Origin: Phallusia mammillata
Taxonomy: Eukaryota > Chordata > Ascidiacea > Phlebobranchia > Ascidiidae
Length of the DNA stretch: 64,000 bases
Assembly (NCBI GenBank): GCA_003260075.1
Contig: QLIY01000008.1
Location: 248,001-312,000, forward strand
Direction of reading: 5' to 3'
This document shows positions 12,041 to 27,000 of the stretch, in pieces. The notes beneath the pieces are model-generated. The model did no database searches, had not been told where the DNA came from, and saw only the letters and a program-made list of their open reading frames with translations. Positions within the stretch are counted from its first letter, which is position 1; the number at the start of each line of letters is the position of its first letter. Position numbers and translations under genes: made by a program.

Positions 12041-15000
12041 ATCTCCTGCTAAAAAGGCGGTCAACCATTGGCCGGAGAAACTTGGCAGCCATGTTTTAGT
12101 GCGAACGGCTTCCACCCGTAGTTGAGGGGTTGAGCTGTCTGATGAGAATTTGGGCATGAAAGAGAGTCCAGTCAATAGTTCCACGTCCCGTATGCGCGCC
12201 ACGTGCTCAAACAGTGTCCCAGGAACCCAATCTTTCAGCTCAGCATCCTAAAATGTAAAATGACATTTTAAGATAAGAAAATAAAGAATTTGTTTCCGTG
12301 CCTATAATCAGTGGTGAGATTTAAATTTTATTTCAGCCGGTTCTATCACCAAAGTCATATTTTTAGCCCCCCCCCCTAAAGAATTTGTTTCCGTGCCTAT
12401 AATCAGTGGTGAGATTTAAATTTTCTTTCAGCCGGTTCTATCACAAAAGTCATATTTTTCACCCGGTTTTGTTACAAAAAGTCCATTGACAGTAACAGTA
12501 ATGCTAACCGGTTCGCCGATCTCATAAAAATTTGTGAGACGGTTCTATAGGACCGGTGCAAACCGACTGAATCCCACCACTGCCTATAATGGTTTATCTC
12601 ATTGGTTCCAAACCTTTTTTTAACAACGAGCTACTCCTTTAACAATTCAAAACATTCTCATTCCTTCCAAATATACTACAAAGTAGATGCTAAACCATAG
12701 GCTACAAAGATCAATTAAAATTGTTTTTAGCAACTTCACCGGTTATATTCCCACAGCTAAAGTGTCTATTTACAAACCACATGTAAAAATTAAAGTAGGA
12801 CTTTTTCCCTGGTTGGAAACCACAGGTTCATTTATAAGCTGTCACTAACCGGTTTGTGGCATTGGTCCACTGCAAAATTTGGGATTATGAAACTCAGAAC
12901 TTCGATGTCTTCGGGTGACGCGGTGCAAGTTTCAATGCTCTCTTCCACAATTTTGCATCGTGTAGCAACGAAGAAAAAGTGAGTAGGTATCGGTGTTGAT
13001 TTGGAGACAGTATAAAGATTCAAAAAATCCCCTTTCCTGAAAACATAAAAAAAGTATCACACTGATCTCAATACAACTAAGCAACGCGTGTTTAACAGTT
13101 AACCCACCACATAACGATCTATGTTATGTTGTAACTGCCACGCGTTTAGTCATGATCCACTAACTGTGTCATCTATTATTTTGTGCTCCATAACGTTTCA
13201 ACGTTGCGCAGCTATTTCCGGCTTGATGATTGTTCAGTACCATTGTGGCGCTTTTATCGAACCAATCATTGTTATTTGAATATATATTGACAAAACAAAT
13301 ATTGAAACATTAAAAATTACCACGTATTTCTATGCGGCAAATCCCACCAAAGTCTGCCTCCGGTGGGATTCGAACCCACGATTTACCAACCGAGCTAGGC
13401 CCAAAGGGAATGCTATGAAGTGACGAATCAAATAGGTATATCTTAACGCAATAACAAAACGCCTCAAAAAGTTGTTGCAAAACCTGACAAGTTAACAATG
13501 TTTTTACAATTGACATTACCTCAAATAATTCCCCCCCCCCCTATGCGGCAAATCCCACCAAAGTCTGCCTCCGGTGGGATTCGAACCCGCGATTTACCAA
13601 CCGAGCTAGGCCCAAAAGAAACGCTATGAAGTGACGAATCAAATAGGTATATCTTAACGCAATAACAAGACGCCTCAAAAGTTTGTTGCAAAACCTGACA
13701 AGTTAACAATGTTTATACAATTGACACTACCTCAAATAATTTTGTACTTACTCTTTCAGAATGGCAGCGGTATCGGCCAGTCCATCATAATCATAATCAA
13801 AGGCCGGTCCGACTACCACGTTTATTCCGTTGTAATTGAGAGTCCAGTTGTGCTGTACGTCTTTCATGTAATCCCACACTGTAATATACAACAAGAAAAT
13901 AGTGCACATTGCAAGTCAATATCTTTGGTCAACTCTTCTGCAATTGTACATTATAGTTTTCGCTTGTACATTATATTTCACTGATGATGACAATTGTTTT
14001 TGTCGAAACGTCTGTTTAATAAAATGAGTACGTTTTATTCTACATCCCTGGCAATTTGGTTTTTATTAAAGCTACTATTTAAGTCAGTGTATAGAACCAT
14101 ATGAAACAAGTGTTTTAACTATCGTCTTAACTTGTTTGTCAACTTGAAAATACCGGCTGCAGTTTGGTTATTGCAGAAAAATACTCGATTTTTTGTTGGG
14201 CTTTAGCGATAAACGTATTCGGTTTCACTAAGGTGGGAGTAAAAATTGTACTCTGATATATTTGTGTCGAGTTGCTGACAAAACAATAAACAGTCGAGTT
14301 AATTGAAACTTGCACGCCAAAATATGTTTGGACTCGACGTATTGAATTTGCTTAAGTTATTGTTAAAATACTCGCGTTTACACAAAAAAACGATTTATCT
14401 TTAAAAGTCGGTTTAGAGATGCAGGTTTATTGTATCGACCAGACTGTGGTTTATAAGGTTTGCTCCCAAACTTACTTGTTGCAACATATTTGTACATGGG
14501 AACCTGATTGCTTGAAATTTGTGCGTCGTTTTTAGCTTCGCCAGACGATAAACCTAAACAAAAGAATGAGAAAAATTTACTCAAATTCAAACCACGTTGT
14601 TTCCGATTACAAGAAAAAACAATAACGTTTTTTTATTTTTGAATTGGTTTACTTTCGTTTGGATGGAATTTATTCCGGTTTAATTTTAAATTTCGAGTTA
14701 TTTTCACTTACTTTTGCGATTAAAAGCATTTGATCTTAATTAAAGGCTTTAATTGCTTGAAAAAAAAAGATAAATTATCAAGTAGTCTTGTTCGACAACA
14801 AGAAACAGTTTTGTAAATACATCAAAAAATAACGTTATCATAAAGTAAACAGGATTTTCTAAACTATAGGATCCCCTTATCTTTTAAATAAATCCTCCCA
14901 TATAGCGTCACCTGGCGGGTAGAGGTACTTGAACCTGAGCGGAGTGTTTATATATTCCGAACAATTTGTTGTGTCTGCGACATCAACTCTCACATCATGG

Positions 15001-18000
15001 CGAGTGCATGGTACGAATGATGTCATGTCCGGGTCCTGTTCAGCAAATACAAGTTGCCATTGGTTACATCACAGCAACGTTTAAAATCACCGCCCAAACA
15101 TCAGATTACTTAACATGCAATATTTAGTCCAAACTTCATCAAATCAACATTTTTTTTATTTTTTCAGATCTTTTGAGGTGTTTTTTTTATTAGGGTTTAT
15201 TTCAAAGTTCGCAATTTGATGCTACGGTATATTTGAAGACCGCCATTATTTTTGTTCTGCATTAATGACGAATGGCTGCCAGAAAAAAATGGTGTTTTGT
15301 GAAAAACTTTTTGAGCTAAAATTGTTACTTTAAACTGTCAAAATATTTTCCATTGTAACCGAACTATTTTTTCCCTTTTGCCACTTACGTCAGATTTCTT
15401 TAATGTGTAAGAAACGAAAAACGGCATCTTTTTCAACTTGTCAAAAGCAGTGACGTAATCCTGTTGAGTGAGCATACAGAACGACACGTTGTCAGTGAGT
15501 TCCGCTTTTCCGGCCGGAAACACTTCCGGTTGACCGTAGAGCAGTTGTTCTGACTGATATGCCGAAACTGAAACGATGCATTGAAATTAAGCAAGGCAAA
15601 AAGTCCGCGAAAAAATGCTGAAAATATCGCCAAAATGAAAGTAAACACGTTTTTTATTTTTTACATTTTTATGAATATTTTTTGTATTAACTGCAGCACT
15701 AAATAACAAACGATATATTTAAAAGGTGTAACAAAAATTAAAATGTATAATGTAGGGATATTGCGCAATCCGCTCGCTCTTAAAACACAATTATGCTCTG
15801 TTTGTTGTTTTTTTCATTTCCTTGCTCTTCTACTATTTATTGCTTCTATACGTTTTGCCATTAAGTGATAAAGAAATTTTTCATGACACGCCATAAAACT
15901 GGTGTTTTAAAATGTGTGTCAGAAGAGCGGACATATCGCAAAACGTCCAAAAGTATTTCTTTACCTTGGTCCGAGTTTAAGTTTAACCGCTGGTTGGCGC
16001 TAGCTTCATCCACGCCCTGTAAAAAAATGATTTCAAGTGATATAACCAATGAAAAATGAAAAACAATTTTACTCGGGGTATTCCCCTGTTTTACTAGTGG
16101 CAAATTAAAGTAACAGACTTACGAAAGTGACACTTAACTGCCTAATCACTTTGCACTAATTTAAATTCAGAGCAAAAATAGAGACGTGCTTCCGATTAGA
16201 GAACCTTCAAACTTGGCGTAGAAGTTTAAATCAATGGGTCCCAACCTGGTATCGACGAGTACCCAACAATTCAAAAGATTTTCATTCCTCCCTTATATAC
16301 TACATAGTAGATGCTAAACCTTACAAAGATCATTTAAAATTGTGTTTTTTATCAATACACAGGATCTATTCCTAGAGCTTAAGTGTCTATTTACAAACCA
16401 CATGCACAAATAAAGTAATTTCCTTTTATTGGTAATTTTTTCTGGTTGGAAACCACTGGTTCAAATATTTTATCACCACCAAACCTCTTTTGTTTATATT
16501 TATGCATTGCCAAATTTTCTTTTCTGTTGATTATTAAACGATTTAAATCGAGCTCTTCACACAAACTTACTTCACAAGCCGTACATCCGATAAACTCCCC
16601 TGTTGGTCCGGACCAAGAACATGTGTTGGGGGATTTCCCTGCAGGTGCCGGAACCAAATCGTTTGGATTCTGCATCACATTGTTCATGCGACCAGCTGTC
16701 CCGTTGTTAGGAGCCGGACTCACATTCAAAAGATCTAAAAAGCGAATAAAAGTATTTAACAAATTATCAACAACTATTATGACGTCATAGTATGTAACGT
16801 GGGCCGTTTTTCGGTAGTGACGTTACTTATTCAAACAAGGTTCATTGTGACGTCACATTAGATTCTCGTCAAAACAAAGAGATTATAACAAATTACAAAA
16901 CAACAACCACAAAAATAAAGTTCATTTTAGCCTAAAAAATGATCTAAATCAGACAATGACGTCACTCTGATAGTGACGTAACTTATTCGTAACAACGTTT
17001 ATTGTGACGTCACATTACAACCCCTCACAGAAATTAAGGAAATGAATTAACTATAGTTAACATATAGGCAACACACAAGCAAAAGGGAGATTACATTAGG
17101 TAATTTGGAACAAACATTTGGCACAAAAATTAGTTTTAGCTTTTAAGCAAAACCTATGCACATCTCCTACTAGAAATCAAAATCAAAAACTACTCTTTTA
17201 CGTTTAAACAAAACCATCTCCTACCAGCCATAAGGTTGTAGACTTCGATGTTTTCAAACGGCTCCGTTGTGTTATATGACCTTTGGAACCCCGGGCCGTG
17301 GCCGAGGAATAACGCCTGTCAGTTAAATGAATTTCATCAGTAAATTACACACGACCAGTTTGGTGCGCAAACACTTACGTGCATACTTTTGTACTCGTTG
17401 TCGAAACCGTGTGTGCCACCGCTGCAACTTGTGTAAGAACCTTTATACCTGTGCAAAATGTGGTTTGCGATGACTTTACTATTCATTCGTACACTCTTGT
17501 TGGTTTTACTATTTTACTTTCTTGTTCTAATGTTGTTATTACTCATTTACTATCCGTATACTATGGTTAGGAACACTTCACACGGAGTTAAAAACAATTT
17601 AATCGAAACATAACTACCAGAATACTTATGTATAAGGAATACATCATGCAGACGTTTTAACAATCGCTGTTGTCATCATCACTATATTGTTGCTGTTTAT
17701 ACTCTTTACCTATTTGTAAGCTCTTGTAGTCTTTATTCTTTTACTACTCGAACACTTTTATTGTTATAAGATACGGAAGGTTTGGATACTTTTTAATGGA
17801 GTGTGGGAGTTTTCATCAGATAATTTTTTTTTTCAAATATCTTTTTTCTAAGCAATCTGTCTTACCCTTCAACTAGCCAGCCATCCTCCATAGTTAGGTG
17901 AACATCCTCGATTCTGTCGTTGTAAGCATAGTGGAAGCGCTTTGGGAGGTATTCGTACTTTATTGCAGACTAAAACAAAAGGCCGATTGAGTTAAAATGC

Positions 18001-21000
18001 AGTAAAATAAAGCTTATTTAAAACCAGAAGTGGTTGTTAACCTGTATGAACCCTATGGCAAACTGAACGAATGCACACAGATTAACAGTGCAAAGTAAAA
18101 AACTTGCCAAAGTATAAAGATTATGTAAAGTAACATGAGTAACTCACAAGCCAATGAGATTGGTCGTAGGTGCATCTGAGTTTATTTTGGACTTCCTCGG
18201 GGTCAAAAAGATGCCAGTTTGCGGGGTCTTTGTCTTTTCCCACTCTCCCAAACGCCCCTCCTCTCACATATACGTCATCAGGATTCACCCCGTAATCTTC
18301 AATGCTTGATTTACGATCGCACGAAAGTTGTGCCATGCCTGAGTGAGTGCATTGGTAAGTTTACATATAGCGGAATTATTTCTTCAATGTGAAGTATTTC
18401 TTCAATGTTATAAAATAATTGATAAGAGTGTGTAATATAGGTGTGTGATGTCATAAAAGGCTAAAGGCTGAGCACCGAGTATAAAGATAAACAAGCTAAG
18501 CATATGCACCTTGGGGCAATAAACCTGTGTAAGTGCATTGGTAAGTTTAAATGAAAGAAAAATTAAAACTTTGCTAAAAAAACGAACAAGGAAGTTAAAA
18601 CAATTTGTGCTGGGATTGATTAGTCGTATTCTTACAATGTAAAGACTTTCTAAATCATTCCAGTAAACAACAAACACATCACAAGTGCAACAAACCGAAA
18701 AATAAAAGTATTTTTTTTTTCAATGTTATAAAATGTGATGAATAAGTCACCACAAATCAATATGTTTGTGTGCGATGTTATAAAAGGTTGAGCACCGAGT
18801 ACGAAAGTGATATGCTAGGTCAAACATAACATCTGCAGTTTATGGGCATCACTGAACAAGTCTATACATTTGCCAGAAACACTCTAGATGCCTTAATTTC
18901 AACAATTTAAACATATACATACCGTGATCTGCGAGGATGATAATATTAACGCAGTTATCAAGACCCCGGAATTTTAGGCCGTTCATGAGTATAGCAATCA
19001 TATCATCTGCTTGCTTTAAAACTTGGTTGGTATCGGGTGAATCTGGGCCATAATCATGACCGGCGTGGTCCACTATGTCCATGTACAAGGTGATGAACGA
19101 CGGTCTAAAATTTAACAAGTTTGAATGAAAGGTTTTAAAGATTTTTTTTTGCATTTTCAGTATACAGCAGACAGTAGATAGATGGTTGATAATTGAAACT
19201 CATACTTGTGCTTGTAGGCCTACTATAACCTACATGCAGTGGTGGGATTCAGCCAGTTCGCAACGGTTCTATAAAACCGTCTCACAAAATTATATTAGAT
19301 CAACAAACCGGTTAGCATTAATGGTTACAGTCAATAGACTTTTTGTAACAGAACTGACTGAAAAACATGACTATTGTGATAGAACCGGTTGACAAAAAAT
19401 TGGAATCCCACAACTGGATACATGGTTGTTATTGAAAAATTGAAACTTTTCAATAACATTGTGCTTGTATGCGTACTAAAATACAAGAGGAAGTTTTAAC
19501 TGTGTATCCAACATCCAACAAACAAAAAACTTTTGTCACCTGTCTTCTTTCGGCATATCCAGCCAATCAAAAGCCTGATACATTCTCTCCTCGTTGTCCA
19601 CAGTGTCATCGAACTTGTACCAATAATCGGGATATCTTGTAATATTGACGTCAGAGCCAGGCCAGAAATAGGTGGCGCTCTTGAGGCCCTGGTTACTGGC
19701 GGTCACCCAAAACTAAAAAAAACATAGACATCGTATAAATCAGATATTTAAAACAGTTAAGATATCTATGTATAGGTTCTCTGGCAATTATGTTTTTGAT
19801 CAAGTCATTTTTTAGGATTTAGCGAGCTCATTCGAAGTTTCCCCTTGCGCAATTAATACGTCGATTCGACAAGTCATAGTTTACGAAAGGTGGAATTAGC
19901 AAACTGTGCATAAACCACAACAAAGCAATCTTTCTATATGTTGCATCACAATTCCGTATTGTACTTACCGGTTCCCCTCCCCACCAGGCCGGGTTGAAAC
20001 TTTCTGCACTCCCCAAACGAAATTCAGCCCCAAGTTCATGGTCGTACATCGTGTTGTCAATTATACCGTGGCTTTCTGGGTACAAACCCTGTAAAAAATA
20101 TTGTTGTTGTAACTTTCCTAAATGTTTCACAATATACATGTCAAGTATTTCTTTTGATACTTTGAAGTCCAAACTGGCGACTGTTTTAACCTTACAAGCA
20201 GTTCTACAAAATAAAATAGAACCATCTAGTAATATATTGCGACCATAGATGCGATTATAACCAACGAGAAAGGTTTCAAGCACAAAAACTGAACTTAAGC
20301 AGTTATGTGATATTTGCTGTGACCATAAAATAAACACTAAACGACGAAAATAAAAAACAGTTGTTTTTAAGTTTGTGCAGGACCCTAGCCATTTAAAACC
20401 AGCCAAAACAAACAAAGCGTTCGCAATCCAATAATAGCCTATGATGAGTTAACAATCGTATTGTGCGTCACAAACGAATTGCAGGATGTTTGCATGCTCT
20501 TGTGTAAGCAACGTGTGGTCGAACTGTCAAAAAGTCAAGCATTTAAGCAAACACTTACTGTGATGATGCTGTAATGATTTGGAAAGGTTTTCGTCGGGTA
20601 AACTGATCTCATGTACGGGGCATGTACACCGCATGAAGCTGGAATAAATACAGTTACAGGATCAATATGACAAGATGGGGAAATTGTTTCAATTTCGGCA
20701 AGTACCTTCAATACTTTTGCCAAGAAAAACTGAAACTGACCTGTTTAATCTAGCTTACAGAATAGATAAGCTATTGCTGCATAATATCAAGTTTATAGAG
20801 GTATTTTGGCCTATTTCCCAGAAGAGCTCCATAAACTAGCTTACAAAAGCTGGGACAAAATAAGATAACAAGTAAAAATATGGGCATTTGTTAGAAATTA
20901 GGACAAGGATATTTTCTAATTTGTTAGGATATTTTCTAATTTGTTGGGTATTTAGCTGTAGACATATTATAGAAATAACGACGGTATACCGCTCTACCAT

Positions 21001-24000
21001 TGAATCATGCAAACAGTGGGGTTATAATACTTGATCGCACTGTTCAAATGTTTGCAACGAAACAATAAGCGATATTGCGTAACAGAAACTATTGTCATGC
21101 ACATATTGCGAAATAGTTAATGTACTTGGTGTAAGCCAGGGGTGTCCAACACGTGGCACGCGTGCCAAAAGTGCATGACACGCAAAGCATTTGAAAATGG
21201 CACACAAGTTTTTGCATATTCAGTTGGTAAACATTAGGATTTGTCACGCAACTAGATGTTTTTATTGATTCTTCTCGGCCTTTATTCTAACTTTAGCAAA
21301 GATTATCAGTGGTAAAGTACACAACCCACTAATTAAATTGTTACTTTTTTTTGACAAAACTTAAGCCCCGTTGCAAACTATTTGTATCTTGTGTCGCTAA
21401 ACAGAATAAAATGTTTCTGGAGTATCATAAACAAGTTTAATCGCATTTGATGACATCTTTTTTTACCATTTAATTGAGTTCTACATATTGGTCAAATATT
21501 CGGATCAAACCCGTATCTTAAAACACGGTTGGTAAAAAGTACAAAACGTTGGCACGCGAGAATATTTTGAAACCAAAATTGTGACGGCGGCGTGTTCGAG
21601 TTGGACACCCCTGGTGTAAGCAAACACTTTTATATTGTCCATGGAAAAAAAACTCAAACAAAATATACTTAGTTACTTGGCTGATAGTAATGTTGGCAAA
21701 AGTGGTTTTATTATAACCTTAATAGCTGAAAAATCTTTATCCTGTAAAAATTTACCTAATTTATGGATATTCGGGGTGAATTCCCTGTATAGATACTCTG
21801 CCATGAAGCCGTCGATTGAGAAGAGAATAACAGGCGGCACGTCGAAACTGAAAGTAAAATTTTATTAAACCATTTCAGACTATTCTGGGTAATTGCATGG
21901 CTGCAAATCTCGCATTCCGTTTAATTGCATAGAATTGCGCATTCCCAGACTATTATTTTATAAGAAAATAAAATGTGTCGTTGTATATTCCGTTTTGTAA
22001 ACTTGAAATTGCAAATCATTACATTTTTTCTAAGAAGGTTTAACGGTTAAACTTTACCCGAATGTTCCAGTTAAATGCATATGACAGCTTGGCAAATGGC
22101 TTATGCGAATAACTAAATTTGTCTATACAATTTTTTGTACTAGGAAAATACTATTTAAATTCCCTACCCTGTCGGGCATTTCATTTCACTTGCTTGAGCA
22201 CATTCTAGATCCAACCAAGGAGGCATATCTACAAGAAAAATATTTTTTCATAAAGTGTTTGGCCAAATCAGCTTTGAACCGGTTAATCTGTAGAAAACAC
22301 GCCTTCACGAATGGGACGTCAACATATCATAGGGATGGTTTATCACAGTGGTTCTTAACCTTTCATGCACCGTAGCCCCCTAAAAGTACCTTTCGTGCCT
22401 CATGGCCCCTTATAAGTAACACAGTAAGACCTGTGGCCCCCTAGTAAAATATGTATGTACACACACTTAATTCTAATCTTTAAAAAAGAAAATGGCTCAC
22501 TGATTTTTAGTGGGTGTTTATAGTGAGCCTACACTCATTTAACCGGTTTTGTAAGAAATGGCCTACTTTGTAAAGTCAGAGTTTGGTTTTAAAAGAAACA
22601 TGTTTTTGCGTTAGTGTTTATACTTAGGCAAGTTTCCTCATAATCCGAACAGCAGTTCCCAGCTTGAACACACGCTTCCGTGCAATCGCATCTTGTCCTT
22701 GTAACGTTGCATTGTCCCTTGCACAAATATTTCTCCTCTAAAAGCATTTACATTGTTTGATAATTTAACAGGGAAGACTTTTTTTTCGAAAATTAGACTA
22801 GGTTTTCTGGTCAAAGGGGCTAACAGCACCGCAATTTTTTCATAACACATCTTTTTTTTCTAATTGCTACATAGACGTTGATTTGCAACAATAAACAATT
22901 CATGTTGGGGTACTGTAGTGTGGTAAATTGCAAGTTTGTCTTACTTTATATACCCTTTTCTGTTAACAACGCTTATCAACACCTAAAGTAGGCTACATTG
23001 ATCCGTTTTACACTAAAGTATACTTATGTTTTAATTGTATGACGTACCATTATTTGACATAACTTTCATTACTTTGTAAATACCGTGCACTATACAAGTT
23101 TTTTTCATAAATATAACATTTCCACAAACTAATATCCAATCTGCTTTAAGTTACGGAGTCTGTTATGTGTCAAAACTATAGGCTAATAATTTCACACAAA
23201 CAAACCCAGATCACACAAGTCGGCGTAATCATCACAGCAGTTATTGAACTTGGTGCATCCCGAATCACAATAACATGAAGCTTCTTCAGGTTTGCTTGTC
23301 TCATCACATCTGTTCTCACATGTTGCTGAATGATAGCAAATTATCATTGCATTTACATCGATATTTGAAGTTAATTTTTTAAATTGAAAGTGGAATCACT
23401 AAGAAAACCCAATAGATTTTAAACCAACATCACTTACTATTGTTTTTAATGTTTGTATTGTTTGCATAGCTTTTTAAGAGACCTTTAACTAAAGTAAAAC
23501 TACACATATGCTGTATAACATACTTTGTTTGCTAACTAGTGGTTTCTCAAAAAAGTGCATCTTTAATGTTATCCCTAAGGTTTTTTTAAAAAACTATATT
23601 AATACACACGAGCTAAAATGATACAACGATTTTTTAAACACTGTGCACACCATGTACTTACAAATAACAACGCACATTTGGGAGAAATCAGGGCAGCAGT
23701 TGTTGAAATCGGAACATTGTGAATCACAGTAACAATTTCCAAAACCATCATGTTGTTCATTGCATCTTGCCAAACACGAATCTGTTGAAAAAACAACCGC
23801 AAGTTCAACGGCTATTATTAGCCTCTGTGACGTCAGTATGTACTCTATGATGTCATATAGATACCTGGTGTCAGACAGTTGGCATTGTAATCGTCACAAC
23901 AGTTGCCGTATTGTCTGCATTGGTCGTTGCACTGACAGTCGTCATTCGGGTTGTATGAAGCGTCGCATCTTCCTACGCAGGATAAACCGGTACCTGGGTC

Positions 24001-27000
24001 TGTTTCTGATGAACAAGAATTTGGAATTTTGTGAAAAGCATTGCTTTGGCAAAAAAGAACAAATTTAACACGCTTTCTAAAACTTGGACCAAAATAGCTG
24101 GTTTTGTATTGTTATTTAGCTCCTTATTTCGCCAATCATAGTTACGAAAAGATTGGGACATGCAATACAATTTGTGTGTAGCATTTTTATCTTCCTTATG
24201 CAAACATTTTTTTGACAAAACACAAAATTAGAAATTTTTGAAACATTTTTGTCAACATTTTCAATTTACATGGAATAAGGCTTCAACAGTTTTTAGTTTT
24301 TACCGTTGCCACATTGCTCGGTGTGATCGTCACAACAGTTATTTGATGACGTACAAGTTCCGCCACAGTAGCAACTTGCTCCAGGCGGGAGTGACGTTTC
24401 GTTGCAGCGATTCAGACACGTTTCTAGAAAAAGGAATTAACACTGTGGTGTAAAATGGTATTTAGATGTGATTTCAATTATTTGAACAGTGCGGTGGTGT
24501 TTAAACATTTTTTAAATTTTCCGACTTCTCTGTAATATTTTCGAAATTTTAAATCGGAACAGGTAGCTCCCCACTGTTACGTATAACAATCGATTGGTTC
24601 TATAGACGCGATTATAAACGAAGCAAAAGAATTAAACTTTAAAACCAAAAAAGGAAGTTCCATGACGTGGCCTAAACTAGTAAAGACCTAGCGAAACCAT
24701 TTCATCAGACAAACTTAGGCCCGCCTCGGGATTTGAACCCGTGGCGTTTCGATGTTGGCACCACTAATAAACTTACGCGAGTCAATGCAGACTTGTTGAT
24801 GATCTGTGCAACAGGTCGCGTTGTTACGGCAAGTGTCGTCACAATGACAAGGATTCCCCCCCCCCCAAAGACCTAGCGAAACCATTTCATCAGACAAACT
24901 TAGGCCCGCCTCGGAATTTAAACCCGTGACTTTTCGATGTTGGCACCACTTATAAACTTACGCGAGTCAATGCAGACTTGTTGATGATCTGTACAGCAAG
25001 TTCCGTTGTCACGGCAAGTGTCGTCACAATGACAAGGATTGGATTCGTTCCGTTTCGCCCAGCACCGGTTTAAACAGGAATCTAAATTTATGAGCAAGAG
25101 ACGCAACGTGATTGGACGAAAAAGTGGGCGTGTCTGAATTTTCGCAAACACTTGTGTTTGAGAACATACAGTGCTGAAAGGCAATTAGCAACAATTGTTT
25201 CAATATTTTGTAAACGCCATTCCGACCATAATGACTTTTTAGGTGTCCTTGTTGTTTGAAAACTGAACATGTCGCTTCAGTTATATACATAAAAACTGTC
25301 AATCCCATAGTGACAAAACTCCTTTGCTAGTTAACTATTTGTGAAACTTCAACAAAATGAGTATCTTTTTGGATTTTCAAGGACTTTATTGTAAAATTAA
25401 CCTCAATGATTTTTTTAAATACCAGTAGTACTTTGAAGATGTGTATCCTTGTAGACAAAAACGGTTTGCTGCCTAAAGAACACTACTGTAAAGATTTTTA
25501 TAAGCTGCAATCCTTACCTAAACTCGCACAAAGTGGAATATAATCATCACAGCAGTTTTCATATATTCCACATTGAGCATTGCACTGGCAGAAATTGTTA
25601 GAGTCGTAACTTTCATAACATCGATCTTGGCAGGACGGAGAGTCTGTAGCTTTTGTATCTAAATAAATACAGGCAGTTTTAGTTAATGTTGCTTTGAGTT
25701 AAATTAAAGGTTTTTGTTGACTTACCAAAGTTTAAAATCCGAACACCATTTGCAACAGCAAAGGAAGCAAGTAATACAAAAGCAATCTGTAAAATATATA
25801 GAAGTTTACCAATCGAAATAATATTTCTCATTAATGGATAAAAATGTATAAAAATGTAATCAGAAAAAAAACATTGAAAGTTGAAAAAAAGCTACCAGTC
25901 AATTCTAAGTGATAAAAAGTATTTTGCTTTTCGACATTTTGGTTTCCTATAGAATATATGAGTACTTAAAGCAAGTACTCACAACAAACGAGCACCGAAA
26001 ATACCAAGAGTTTGAACGCCCGAACGATTTACTACTTTGGAATTTAGCGAATTTCGTGCGCAAACACCCCCCCCCCACCTAAACTCGCACAAAGTGGAAT
26101 ATAATCATCACAGCAGTTTTCATAAATCCCACACTGAGCATTGCACTGGCAGAAATTGTTAGAGTCGTAACTTTCCAAACAACGATCCTGGCAGGACGGA
26201 AAGTCTGTAGCTTTTGTATCTAAAACAACACAGGGAGTTTTAGTTAATGCCAAGGTTGCTTTGAGTTAAATTAAGGTTTCTTGTTTAACTTACCAAAGTT
26301 TAAAATCCGAACACCATTTGTAACAGCCAAGAAAGCAAGTAATACAAAAGCAATCTGTAAAATATATACAAATTTACCAATGGAATTTTTTTTCATGGAT
26401 AAAAATATAATATTGACAGTGTAATCAGAAAAAAAAATGAAAAAAGACCATCAGTCAAATCTGAGTGATAAAAAAGTATTTTGCTTTTTCGCCATTTTGA
26501 TTCCTTTCAAATATTTTAGAGGAAGTATCAGATAATAACGAACAAGCACCGAATATACCCAGAGTTTAAACAGCCAGACCATTTACTACTTTGGAATTCA
26601 GCGAATTTCGTGTTCAAACAACAACCGCATTCCAAATTAACAATAGGCCTGTTTGTGATTTAACACTAGTTACAACAATAGGTGAATGATAACAATTTAA
26701 TTGTCAGTACTATAACAATGAAATACAAACAAAACAATCAAAATTGTCACCAAACTTTCAATTTTGTGAAGATAGCCTGTAACATGATATTTGATGCCAA
26801 ACGCAGTTTACTTAGGTTCAAATAATAAACTAACTAAACGACCACACACTTAACGAAAAAACAATAACACATAAAATTTCGCCTTACCTTATTGAGTAAC
26901 ATAGCAGAACCTTTGGCAAACCAATTCCCAAACCGACTTATTGCAGCAGCAGTCACCCCCCCCCCAACCGCATTCCAAATTAACAATAAGCCAGTTTGTG

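Larger units (their letters stand above)
12041..15567 (-). other. ENPP-A nuclease-like domain exons
   Basis: Exons 15389-15567, 14912-15035, 14476-14553, 13752-13878, 12850-13036 and 12041-12247 encode the inactive nuclease-like domain typical of ENPP1-3. The EF-hand-like calcium loop reads [10 protein letters not shown]. Further landmarks are [21 protein letters not shown] and [19 protein letters not shown]. The C-terminal end is broken by the C run at 12029-12040. Confidence 0.88.
15965..22228 (-). other. ENPP-A phosphodiesterase catalytic core exons
   Basis: Exons: 22168-22228, 21756-21847, 20559-20638, 19969-20088, 19540-19712, 18923-19104, 18148-18338, 17866-17969, 17379-17448, 17225-17315, 16571-16734, 15965-16016. 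Visible active-site elements are ILFSIDGF (metal-binding Asp), [12 protein letters not shown] (nucleophilic Thr), DHAGHDYGP (Asp and His), LADHG (Asp-His) and GGTHGFDN (His). All six expected metal ligands plus the nucleophile are present, so the enzyme should be active. Also present: [24 protein letters not shown] and [12 protein letters not shown], as in ENPP1-3. Confidence 0.93.

Noticed and set aside
13340..13450. tRNA gene on the minus strand
   Set aside because: A and B boxes are only nine bases apart, with no room for an anticodon arm, so it is a tRNA-derived repeat.
19828..20415. 195-codon minus-strand ORF as one gene
   Set aside because: Only 19969-20088 is coding (the [13 protein letters not shown] exon); the rest is read-through of flanking introns.
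24307..24423. CRISPR-like regular repeats in the somatomedin-B region
   Set aside because: The periodicity comes from homologous Cys-rich exons in a eukaryotic gene; there are no identical short repeats.
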